NCBI GenBank assembly: GCA_018056825.1
Contig: JAGPEW010000060.1
Span: forward strand, 1-5,689
DNA length: 5,689 nucleotides
From: Candidatus Sordicultor aquaticus
Lineage (GTDB): Bacteria; Atribacterota; Atribacteria; Atribacterales; Caldatribacteriaceae
Direction: 5' to 3'
Shown here in pieces: positions 1 through 5,510 of this stretch. How positions within the stretch are numbered: position 1 is the stretch's first letter; every line of letters starts with the position of its first letter. The notes under the pieces are model-generated. The model had not been told where the DNA came from, searched no databases, and saw only the letters and a list, made by a program, of their open reading frames with translations. The position numbers and the translations under genes were made by a program.

Positions 1-424
1 GGAGATGGTCAATGGCTTTTTCTAATTCTCTTCTTAGCTCTCGATTATCTAGTTCTCCGTCGGGGTCCAGAAAAGAATTTTGCTCTATCAATTCTCCCCA
101 CTCTGTATCTTCCTCTTCTCCCACCGGGGTATTGAGAGAAAAAAAGAGAATCTTTCTACGCCTAAAGTAATCTCGACAAACATTAAGAGCAATACGAAAA
201 ATCCAGGTGGAAAACTCATAAGTATGGTCGTACTGGCGAAGAGCAAAAAAAGCCTTAGTAAAAGTTTCTTGAGCTAAGTCTTCTGCTTCTTCTTTCTGTT
301 TCACCAAACGATAGATATAATTAAAGATTTGCTTCTCGTAACGGCGTATTAAAAAATAAAATAGGTCTTCGTTACCATTTAACACCTCAGTAACGAGTTC
401 CCGATCGCTTTTTTCTTCGTGCAT
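1..424 (-). CDS. ECF-family RNA polymerase sigma factor, N-terminal 141 codons (runs off left edge)
   Basis: I translated this by hand from the ATG at 424-422; the frame is open to base 2. The product is the N-terminal part of an extracytoplasmic-function (ECF, sigma-70 group 4) factor, which directs RNA polymerase to a regulon often concerned with the envelope or stress. Sigma region 2 spans about residues 20-91: YEKQIFNYIYRLV, the region 2.2 core EDLAQETFTKAF (48-59), then FSTWIFRIALNVCRDYFRRRK (71-91), covering the -10 recognition helix. An acidic linker (92-123) follows, then ELRRELEKAIDHL, typical of the start of region 4. The helix-turn-helix that reads the -35 lies outside the window. 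The gene begins 12 nt after the lipoprotein stop and in the same frame. No Shine-Dalgarno site is visible (AATTAACTAGT precedes ATG), so it probably depends on ribosomes from upstream. An anti-sigma gene may follow beyond base 1, but that cannot be seen. Confidence 0.93.
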   Translation of the reverse strand, partial: MHEEKSDRELVTEVLNGNEDLFYFLIRRYEKQIFNYIYRLVKQKEEAEDLAQETFTKAFFALRQYDHTYEFSTWIFRIALNVCRDYFRRRKILFFSLNTPVGEEEDTEWGELIEQNSFLDPDGELDNRELRRELEKAIDHL

Positions 425-436
425 ACTAGTTAATTT

Positions 437-1621
437 TTACAAAACATTATTTTCAAGCCATTCAATACGGAACTGAACATTTTTGATTAAAGAGCTACCA
501 TCAGCCCACTTTGCCTCGGGATATTTTCGGAGAATCTGGAGATAAATGCTATAGGCTTCTTGATGTCTACCCAGCTTTTCTAAACAAAGACCTTGATTTA
601 GAAGGGCTGCTGGAGCAATAAGAATTCCATTGTACCAGGTTCCTTGAGGATAGTTATTTACACAGTTTTGAAAAGCTGTCAAAGCTTCACTATATTGCTC
701 GGCTTTATACCAAGCAGCACCGGCAAAGTATTGAGCATCATCAGATATGTCAGTGTTAGGATAGCGCTCTACATATTCAGAAAAAAGGACTGCTGCTGGA
801 GCATAAGATTCTAGCTTATAAAGACAATGAGCAGAGGAATAGAGAGCCTCTCTTCCTATTTCTCCGCCATAGGTTTGGGCTTTTTGGTAACTGAGATAGG
901 CTTCATAGTAAGAACCTAAAATGTAATAGCAATCTCCTAATTCGTAATAAGCTACACCTATAAGGTCGCTTCCTGGATAATTATTTATTAACTTTTGGTA
1001 TTCTGTAATAGCACGTCCGTAATCTTTTAATCCTTCGCCAAAACTTTTAGCTAGGAGATACTGAGCATCATCAGAAAATTCACTACCCGGATAATTATTT
1101 ACAGCAGAAGACAAAGAGGAAATAGCATTTTGAAAGTCTCCTAGGTAATAGAAGGAAGCTCCTTTAGCGAAAAGGACTTGAGGTAGCAAATTTCCCTCCG
1201 GGTAATTAGCAAGAAACAAATCTGCTTGAGAGATAACTCGCTCATAGAATCCCAAATTATAAAGTTCAAAAATATAATTTTTAAGACTTTCTTCGCCCTC
1301 AGGAACTAAATACACTCTTCCTTCCTGATTAATTTTACCTACTTCTCTGGGTTTCACCTGTGCTTTTATCACTTTCCCTGTGTATCCAGGACAGGAAAAG
1401 AAAAAGTAATGTTCTCCAGATGGCAACCCTTCTATAAGAAATTTGCCCTCCTCATTGGTAATAGCCGTACCTCCTCCTCCTTCTATTGCTGCACCCGCAA
1501 GAGGTCCGTTTTCTCCCCACACTTCTCCCTCTAAAGACCCTTTTTCTGCCACTGAAAGGCAGCCCGAAAAAACACCTACTACCAAAATTAAACTTACTAA
1601 GAAAATAATTTTCTTCTTCAT
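437..1621 (-). CDS. Outer-envelope lipoprotein: carboxypeptidase-regulatory-like domain plus TPR array
   Basis: This 394-residue predicted lipoprotein starts MKKK, has a hydrophobic stretch, then the lipobox FSGC with the modified cysteine at residue 21. Residue +2 is Leu, not Asp, so outer-membrane sorting is plausible. Residues about 29-106 look like a carboxypeptidase-regulatory-like beta-sandwich (GSLEGEVWGENGPLAGA, TNEEGKFLIEGLPSGEH). Residues about 113-370 form roughly seven tetratricopeptide-like repeats, many ending in NYPGS or RYPNT and carrying DDAQY. That pattern resembles the TPR_6/YbgF-BamD style of envelope lipoprotein. It is longer than BamD (about 245 residues in E. coli) and has an extra N-terminal domain, so I do not call it BamD. 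The role is probably a protein-protein scaffold at the periplasmic face of a membrane. The ATG overlaps the upstream TPR gene stop (ATGA) and follows GAGGGGG with 7 nt spacing, so the start is well supported. The exact function is unknown. Confidence 0.9.
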   Translation of the reverse strand: MKKKIIFLVSLILVVGVFSGCLSVAEKGSLEGEVWGENGPLAGAAIEGGGGTAITNEEGKFLIEGLPSGEHYFFFSCPGYTGKVIKAQVKPREVGKINQEGRVYLVPEGEESLKNYIFELYNLGFYERVISQADLFLANYPEGNLLPQVLFAKGASFYYLGDFQNAISSLSSAVNNYPGSEFSDDAQYLLAKSFGEGLKDYGRAITEYQKLINNYPGSDLIGVAYYELGDCYYILGSYYEAYLSYQKAQTYGGEIGREALYSSAHCLYKLESYAPAAVLFSEYVERYPNTDISDDAQYFAGAAWYKAEQYSEALTAFQNCVNNYPQGTWYNGILIAPAALLNQGLCLEKLGRHQEAYSIYLQILRKYPEAKWADGSSLIKNVQFRIEWLENNVL

Positions 1622-2301
1622 TTATTATCCCCCTCTAATTCTTTCCGTTTTTCTTGTGCCCAACTATATGCTACATTCTCTTTAGGGCATTTTTCTAAAA
1701 TATAGGTTAATTCTTGCTTAGCCTCTTCTTGCTTTCCTGCATCAATTAATGTATCAGCTAAAAAATAACGGGCCTGGAAATCTTCAGGGTTTTTATCCAA
1801 AATTTTTTTAAAAGTCCCCTCAGCTTTTTCATTATCTCCTTTTTTATAATAAATCCAACCTAAATAGAGGAGATAAAAGGAATTATAAGGAGTAAGCTCC
1901 ACTGCTTTTTCTAAAGCTTCTTGGGCTTCCTTCCACTCATTAGAATAGTTATAATTACTTCTAATGCTATGAATATAACCTAATTCCCACCAAGCATTGT
2001 GATCTTCAGGATGAACCTTTAAATACTCTTCATAAGCTTTTATAGCTTTTTCAGAAACCGAGATAGCTCGCCGATATTTCCCTTCTTCTAGGAGTATTTC
2101 TCCCATTTCGAAGTAAGCTCGATGTACCTCTACTCCTTCTTCTACACACTGCTCTAAAATTTTCAGTGCCTTTTCGTTTTCTCCTTTTCCTCGAGCTTCC
2201 ATAGCCTGGTCGAAAAGATTTTGTTCTTTTGCCGTTAGCCACCTCTCACCACTGGAGATAACCAACATAAATATCATTAAGCAAAGAAGGAACTTTTGCA
2301 T
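1618..2301 (-). CDS. Exported tetratricopeptide repeat protein
   Basis: This TPR protein has 227 residues from the preferred ATG at 2301. The N-terminus MQKFLLCLMIFMLVISSG reads as a signal peptide or anchor. The cysteine in LLCLM is not in a lipobox, so a soluble periplasmic or membrane-anchored product is likely. The rest is helical TPR units: AMEARGKGENEKALKILEQC, YFEMGEILLEEGKYRRAISV, AWWELGYIHS with EAQEALEKAVELTP, YLGWIYYKKGDNEKAEGTF with ILDKNPED, and YFLADTLIDAGKQEEAKQEL. The end is charged (EKRKELEGDNK). A GTG at 2313 would add four residues (MRYK) and overlap the lptG stop by 4 nt, but its nearest purine run is only about 2 nt away. The ATG has GAGGT 5 nt upstream and is preferred. 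The gene lies between lptG and the TPR lipoprotein, so it probably works with one of them as an envelope adaptor. No enzyme motif is visible. Confidence 0.9.
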   Translation of the reverse strand: MQKFLLCLMIFMLVISSGERWLTAKEQNLFDQAMEARGKGENEKALKILEQCVEEGVEVHRAYFEMGEILLEEGKYRRAISVSEKAIKAYEEYLKVHPEDHNAWWELGYIHSIRSNYNYSNEWKEAQEALEKAVELTPYNSFYLLYLGWIYYKKGDNEKAEGTFKKILDKNPEDFQARYFLADTLIDAGKQEEAKQELTYILEKCPKENVAYSWAQEKRKELEGDNK

Positions 2302-2306
2302 TTTAT

Positions 2307-2311
2307 ACCTC
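2307..2311 (-). promoter_or_regulatory. Shine-Dalgarno site inside the lptG/TPR junction
   Basis: GAGGT lies five bases upstream of the ATG at 2301 and overlaps the lptG stop codon TGA (2312-2310). This favours the ATG over the GTG at 2313 as the start of the TPR gene. It also means a ribosome terminating on lptG sits directly on the next initiation site, as expected for translational coupling. Confidence 0.55.
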
Positions 2312-3392
2312 ACTTCCTATCTACAGTCAAATAAAGTATAAGGCCAGGCACACCGAAAACAATATTGGGCATCCAAGCTGCTATCATAGGTTCCATTATA
2401 CCTCCTCTTCCTAGAGAACGAAAAACGGAAAGCAACATATAGTACGCAAAAGCTAATATGACGGTAACTATAACCCCCACAGTTCTTGTATCTTTAGTGC
2501 GTTGGATTCCTAAAGGCATTCCCATCAGCATAAAAACTAAGGCGGAAAAGGGAATAGAATATTTAAGATGGTAAGCTACTTCAAAGTTTTCAGTTGCAGC
2601 TCCCGCTTTTCTAAGGATGTCAATTTGCTTTCTTAAGTCCCGGGTAGGCATTTCTTCCGGAGTTCTCTGTTCGTCAAAAAAGTTTTTTAGTTCTTCTTTC
2701 ATATCTATAACCATTTCTGAAAATTCAATCTCTTGAATAAGCAAACCTTTCTCATCGTAACGATGTACTACTCCTTCTTTAAGTAACCATTGGTCTTCTA
2801 ACCACCAAGCGCTTTTGGCTAAAATTACATCAGGAAAAGGACGGTTTTTCCCCATCTCATAAATAATTACATCTTTCATTTCCCAGGTTTCGTTATCCAA
2901 TTCGCTGACATAAAAGTAACGATTTTCAGCATCTCGAAAAAATACATTTTTTTCGATTTTAGGAGGACCTTCTTTATAAACATACTCTCGAATTAAAACT
3001 TGGGCTCGATGGTTAGTATTAGGAACTACAAAATCGTTGAGAGCAAAAGAACCCACACTCACTAAAACAGAGAAAATGATATAGGGCAGTATAATTCTTT
3101 TTAAGCTTATTCCACTGGCTTCTAAAGCTATTAGTTCGCTATCCCGAGAGAGGCGTCCTAAATTAAGCTCTGAGGCTAATAAACCAGAGATAGGAAAGGT
3201 CATCACCATATGAGCAGGGATATAAAGGAGGAGAATTTCCGAAACAATGAGGAAAGGAACCTTTTTGTTGACAAAAAAGTCAGCCAATTCAAAGAGAGTT
3301 TGCACCAACATTATAATGGTTACTGCTCCTACCCAGGTGAACATACCACTTGTGCTGTCTTTAATAAAATAGCGATCCATTATTTTAAGCAC
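2310..3392 (-). CDS. lptG: LptF/LptG-family LPS export permease (LptG-like)
   Basis: This is a 360-residue inner-membrane subunit of the LptB2FG ABC transporter, which extracts lipopolysaccharide and passes it to the periplasmic bridge. The length equals that of E. coli LptG. The N-terminus MLKIMDRYFIKD fits the LptG-type LDRY start. Transmembrane helices lie at about 18-40, 48-73 and 100-121. The conserved cytoplasmic coupling segment GRLSRDSELIALEASGISL (79-97) sits between helices 2 and 3. A periplasmic beta-jellyroll-like region spans about 122-265, and three C-terminal helices (about 275-357) include YSIPFSALVFMLMGMPLGIQ. The start is GTG, with GGAGG 12 nt upstream; the ATG at 3380 is too far from that site. 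LptF and LptG are hard to separate by eye, and no partner permease or lptB is in the window. The gene heads a compact block with two TPR genes and an ECF sigma factor and has its own candidate promoter. Confidence 0.88.
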   Translation of the reverse strand: MLKIMDRYFIKDSTSGMFTWVGAVTIIMLVQTLFELADFFVNKKVPFLIVSEILLLYIPAHMVMTFPISGLLASELNLGRLSRDSELIALEASGISLKRIILPYIIFSVLVSVGSFALNDFVVPNTNHRAQVLIREYVYKEGPPKIEKNVFFRDAENRYFYVSELDNETWEMKDVIIYEMGKNRPFPDVILAKSAWWLEDQWLLKEGVVHRYDEKGLLIQEIEFSEMVIDMKEELKNFFDEQRTPEEMPTRDLRKQIDILRKAGAATENFEVAYHLKYSIPFSALVFMLMGMPLGIQRTKDTRTVGVIVTVILAFAYYMLLSVFRSLGRGGIMEPMIAAWMPNIVFGVPGLILYLTVDRK

Positions 3393-3394
3393 TA

Positions 3395-3420
3395 CTGTTT
3401 TTCACCTCCCTGTTTTCACC
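3395..3420 (-). repeat. Duplicated GGTGAAAACAG leader element before lptG
   Basis: On the minus strand GGTGAAAACAG (3420-3410) is followed within three bases by GGTGAAAAACAG (3406-3395), a near-perfect tandem copy. The downstream copy merges with GGGAGG to form the lptG ribosome site; the upstream copy lacks the GGAGG extension. It could be a simple duplication of a ribosome-binding segment. Similar GGTGAAAA strings occur before mgtE and rpiB, so part of the similarity reflects the host's usual leader. Confidence 0.5.
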
Positions 3421-3440
3421 TGGATATTGCAACTCCCTTT

Positions 3441-3467
3441 ATTATACTTGTATCTATTTAAGTTTAA
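3441..3467 (-). promoter_or_regulatory. Candidate sigma-70-type promoter for the lptG envelope block
   Basis: A perfect TATAAT (3446-3441 on the minus strand) lies about 48 bases upstream of the lptG GTG. A poor -35 candidate, TTAAAC (3467-3462), sits 15 bp before it, and the DNA further upstream is very A/T-rich, which may act as an UP-like element. The predicted leader is about 40 nt. The -10 is strong but the -35 is weak, and AT-rich DNA produces chance matches. Confidence 0.4.
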
Positions 3468-3486
3468 TTTTAAAAAAATGATATTC

Positions 3487-3957
3487 TTAAGTAAACCGTT
3501 CCCGTAAAATATTTGCTACCTGCTTTTCTATTTCTTCCAAGTATTGAAGTCTTTCGGCATATTTCCCTCCCGCAAAAGGAGTAGAAAGAAAAATATCTAC
3601 TAACTCTAAAGCCTGAGGTAGGGATATGGTACGAGACCCCATCACTAAAATATTGGCATCATTATGACTACGAGCCATCTCAGCAGTGAAAGGGTTAAAA
3701 CACAACACTGCCCGAATACCAGGATAGCGATTAGCTGCCACCGACATTCCTCCACCTGTCCCGCAGATGAGAATACCCCGTTCAAAATTATCATTTAATA
3801 AACCCTCAGCCACCGCTTGAGCATAAGGAGCAGTAGCTACTGGTTGTTCATCTTGAGTTCCTACATCAACTACTTCATATCCTTCTCTGGATAATTTCCC
3901 CTTTATTGCTTCCTTAAATGCAAAACCAGCATGGTCAGAGCCAATCCCTATTTTCAA
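3487..3957 (-). CDS. rpiB: RpiB/LacA/LacB-family sugar-phosphate isomerase (ribose-5-phosphate isomerase B)
   Basis: This is a 156-residue cytosolic isomerase that probably interconverts ribose 5-phosphate and ribulose 5-phosphate in the non-oxidative pentose phosphate pathway. Family marks are SDHAG (7-11, with the substrate-binding Asp8 and His9), GILICGTG with the catalytic cysteine at 65 and Thr67, SVAANRYPGIRAVLC, and ARSHNDANILVMGSR with His98 and Asn99. Three places differ from E. coli RpiB as I recall it: DYPHYA becomes ATAPYA (41-46), CGTGVG becomes CGTGGG, and the phosphate-binding GGRHQQR becomes GGKYAER. The last change keeps one Arg and replaces the other with Lys. A related sugar phosphate is therefore possible as substrate. 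The start is TTG (3957), with AGGGTG upstream and an in-frame TGA three codons before it, and MKIGIGSDHAG matches the family N-terminus, so the start is secure. It is flanked by gaps of 128 nt (mgtE) and 94 nt (lptG), which suggests separate expression. Confidence 0.93.
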   Translation of the reverse strand: MKIGIGSDHAGFAFKEAIKGKLSREGYEVVDVGTQDEQPVATAPYAQAVAEGLLNDNFERGILICGTGGGMSVAANRYPGIRAVLCFNPFTAEMARSHNDANILVMGSRTISLPQALELVDIFLSTPFAGGKYAERLQYLEEIEKQVANILRERFT

Positions 3958-3964
3958 TTGTTTT

Positions 3965-3970
3965 CACCCT
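3965..3970 (-). promoter_or_regulatory. Ribosome-binding site supporting the TTG start of rpiB
   Basis: AGGGTG on the minus strand, with nine bases between its GGG and the TTG at 3957. Its TG also belongs to an in-frame TGA (3966-3964), so no longer N-terminal extension is possible. Together these fix TTG as the start. Confidence 0.6.
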
Positions 3971-4009
3971 TTTCTTTCGGCTTGAAGAAAAACATAATCT
4001 CTGTTTTTT

Positions 4010-4018
4010 ATTGTATCA
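4010..4018 (-). promoter_or_regulatory. Candidate extended -10 promoter of rpiB
   Basis: TGATACAAT on the minus strand is an extended -10 element (TG-N-TACAAT, one mismatch to TATAAT). It lies about 52 bases upstream of the rpiB TTG. No good -35 is visible at 17 bp, which is acceptable for extended -10 promoters. Transcription would start near 4003, giving a leader of about 45 nt. The same nonamer pattern occurs before mgtE. Confidence 0.4.
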
Positions 4019-4019
4019 T

Positions 4020-4061
4020 AAAAAACCATACTTCAGTTCCTTGCCTCTAATGGCGCGAACT
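4020..4061 (-). terminator. Imperfect intrinsic terminator-like hairpin after mgtE
   Basis: Reading on the minus strand, AGTTC-GC-GCC (4061-4052) pairs with GGC-AAG-GAACT (4045-4035) around the loop ATTAGA, with an internal loop in the middle. Six T residues (4025-4020) follow about nine bases after the stem. The stem is interrupted and the T-run is distant, so termination would be partial at best. It lies between the mgtE stop and the candidate rpiB promoter, where a terminator would be expected. Confidence 0.35.
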
Positions 4062-4085
4062 CTTCCTGTTCTAAATAATGTTTTA

Positions 4086-5462
4086 TTACCAAGGTAAGAA
4101 ACTCTGTGCTATCCATAAATATGTGAAAACTCCTACAATATCCACTATGGTAGTGATTACTGGTGTAGCAGCAATAGCAGGGTCCAGTTTCATTTTCTTG
4201 AAAAGTACTGGTAAAAACACACCGATAAGGTTAGAGACAAAAACAATTATCCATATCGAAATTGCCAGCACGAGACCTAAAAGCAATGATTCTCGAAGAA
4301 AAACAACTCGTGCTATAGCAATAATTCCTAGAAGAACCCCTAAAATTCCGCCGATAATGGCTTCAGAAAGAATCATTTTCCACAAAGAATGACCTTCTAA
4401 CTTTCCCAGAGCTAATTCTCTCACCACCACAGTGGTAGACTGGCTTCCCACATTTCCTCCGGTGTCGGTAAGCATAGGAATAAAAAAAGAGAGTGCTACT
4501 GCAGCCTGGAGAATATCCGCAAAGCTTTGCATAACAAAGCTGGTGAAAGTTCCCATAAGGAGAAGAATAGCAAGCCAGATAAAACGACTTTTGATTTTCT
4601 GTCCTAAAGGAGCATGGAGATATTCATCCTCAGTAGTTACAATAGCAGCTAATCGGTGTAAATCTTCTGTAGTCTCTGCTTCAATAACATCAATAATATC
4701 ATCAATGGTTACCGCTCCCACCAGCCGACCTTCTCGATCAACAACTGGTACAGCAAGTAGGTCATATTTTTGAACAATTCGAGCCACCTTTTCTTGGTCA
4801 TCATCGGTGGAGACGAAAACAAAGTCCCGGCTCATAATGTTTCCTACTAGTTCTTCCGGAGAGGCAAGAACAAGTTTTCGCAAAGTTACTATTCCCAAGA
4901 GGTGGCGTTCAGCATCGGTAACATAGGCAGTATAAGCAAGCTCTTCAGGGGGATTTAAGCGCCGGATTCGGTTTAGTGCCTGTTCTACAGTATAAAATTC
5001 TTTAAGGTCAATGATATGAGGGCTCATAATCCGGCCAGCGCTATTTTCTGGATATCCTAACATGCTGGCTGCAATGTTACGCTCTTCAGGTTCTAAGAGA
5101 TTTAGAAACTTTTTGACCACTTTTGCAGGAAGTTCATCAAAAAGTTCCATCCGGTCGTCAGGAGACATTTGGTTTAAAATTTTAGCTACTCCCTGATCAG
5201 TAAAATGGCGAAGAAGATTCTCCTGTTGTTCAAAATCTAGTTGTTCAAATACGGCAATAGCCTGGTTTTTATTGAGAAGGCGGAAAAGAAGCACCTGTTT
5301 TCGAAAATCGAGAGAAGCTATAATTTCGGCAACATCTACGGGATGAAGAGAGTTGACTTGTTTTTTAACCTCACTATACTGCCCTTCTTCCAAAAGAGCA
5401 GTAATTTCCTCCGCGAGTTTGTGAATATCCTTTTTAGTTTCCATTTCCATATCCATATCCAT
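4086..5462 (-). CDS. mgtE: MgtE magnesium channel/transporter
   Basis: This 458-residue inner-membrane Mg2+ channel has the full MgtE plan. An N-terminal helical superhelix (about 12-135) includes HPVDVAEIIASLD and MSPDDRMELFDELP. Next is the AGRIMSPHIIDL junction and a CBS-domain pair (about 140-265, with FVFVSTDDDQEKVARIV and LVGAVTIDDIIDVIEAE). The C-terminal pore domain has five helices from about 289. The pore signature is TDTGGNVGSQST (332-343) and VVRELALG. The last helix has LDPAIAATPVITTIVD, whose Asp441 matches the Mg2+-coordinating pore aspartate (Asp432 in Thermus thermophilus MgtE). The N and CBS domains sense cytosolic Mg2+ and close the pore. The first ATG is chosen because AGGAGGTG lies nine bases upstream. 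Three further in-frame ATGs follow within the hexamer repeat at the start. The leader appears short and I found no M-box magnesium riboswitch. The reading frame is intact and of usual length. Confidence 0.97.
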   Translation of the reverse strand: MDMDMEMETKKDIHKLAEEITALLEEGQYSEVKKQVNSLHPVDVAEIIASLDFRKQVLLFRLLNKNQAIAVFEQLDFEQQENLLRHFTDQGVAKILNQMSPDDRMELFDELPAKVVKKFLNLLEPEERNIAASMLGYPENSAGRIMSPHIIDLKEFYTVEQALNRIRRLNPPEELAYTAYVTDAERHLLGIVTLRKLVLASPEELVGNIMSRDFVFVSTDDDQEKVARIVQKYDLLAVPVVDREGRLVGAVTIDDIIDVIEAETTEDLHRLAAIVTTEDEYLHAPLGQKIKSRFIWLAILLLMGTFTSFVMQSFADILQAAVALSFFIPMLTDTGGNVGSQSTTVVVRELALGKLEGHSLWKMILSEAIIGGILGVLLGIIAIARVVFLRESLLLGLVLAISIWIIVFVSNLIGVFLPVLFKKMKLDPAIAATPVITTIVDIVGVFTYLWIAQSFLPW

Positions 5463-5464
5463 AT
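5441..5464 (-). repeat. Hexamer tandem repeat over the mgtE start codon
   Basis: Four 6-bp units read ATATGG three times then AAATGG on the minus strand (plus strand CCATAT and CCATTT). They encode the N-terminus MDMDMEME, so each unit carries an in-frame ATG (5462, 5456, 5450, 5444). Gain or loss of units by slippage would keep the frame but change the number of start codons and their distance from the Shine-Dalgarno site. Confidence 0.7.
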
Positions 5465-5469
5465 ATTTT

Positions 5470-5477
5470 CACCTCCT
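5470..5477 (-). promoter_or_regulatory. Strong Shine-Dalgarno site of mgtE
   Basis: AGGAGGTG on the minus strand, with nine bases between GGAGG and the ATG at 5462. It selects the first of the four tandem ATGs as the main start; the second would be 15 bases away. Confidence 0.75.
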
Positions 5478-5491
5478 TTATCCCTGAGGAA

Positions 5492-5500
5492 ATTGTAACA
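5492..5500 (-). promoter_or_regulatory. Candidate extended -10 promoter of mgtE
   Basis: TGTTACAAT on the minus strand fits the extended -10 form TG-N-TACAAT, as found before rpiB. The -35 region at 17 bp spacing (AATATC) is poor. Transcription would start near 5485 and give a leader of about 23 nt, mostly the ribosome site. That leaves no room for a riboswitch in this transcript. Confidence 0.35.
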
Positions 5501-5510
5501 TAAGCCATAA

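Noticed and set aside
80..277. Plus-strand open frame of 65 codons
   Set aside because: It is antisense to the ECF sigma factor, whose minus-strand frame has clear sigma region 2 motifs. The plus-strand peptide has no family features.
3447..3486. Terminator after rpiB
   Set aside because: There is a T-run (ATTTTTTTAAAATTAAAC) just after the stop, but only weak A/T self-complementarity and no GC-rich stem.
4432..4773. Plus-strand 113-codon frame inside mgtE
   Set aside because: It is fully antisense to the conserved MgtE CBS and pore domains and has no ribosome site or recognisable motif.
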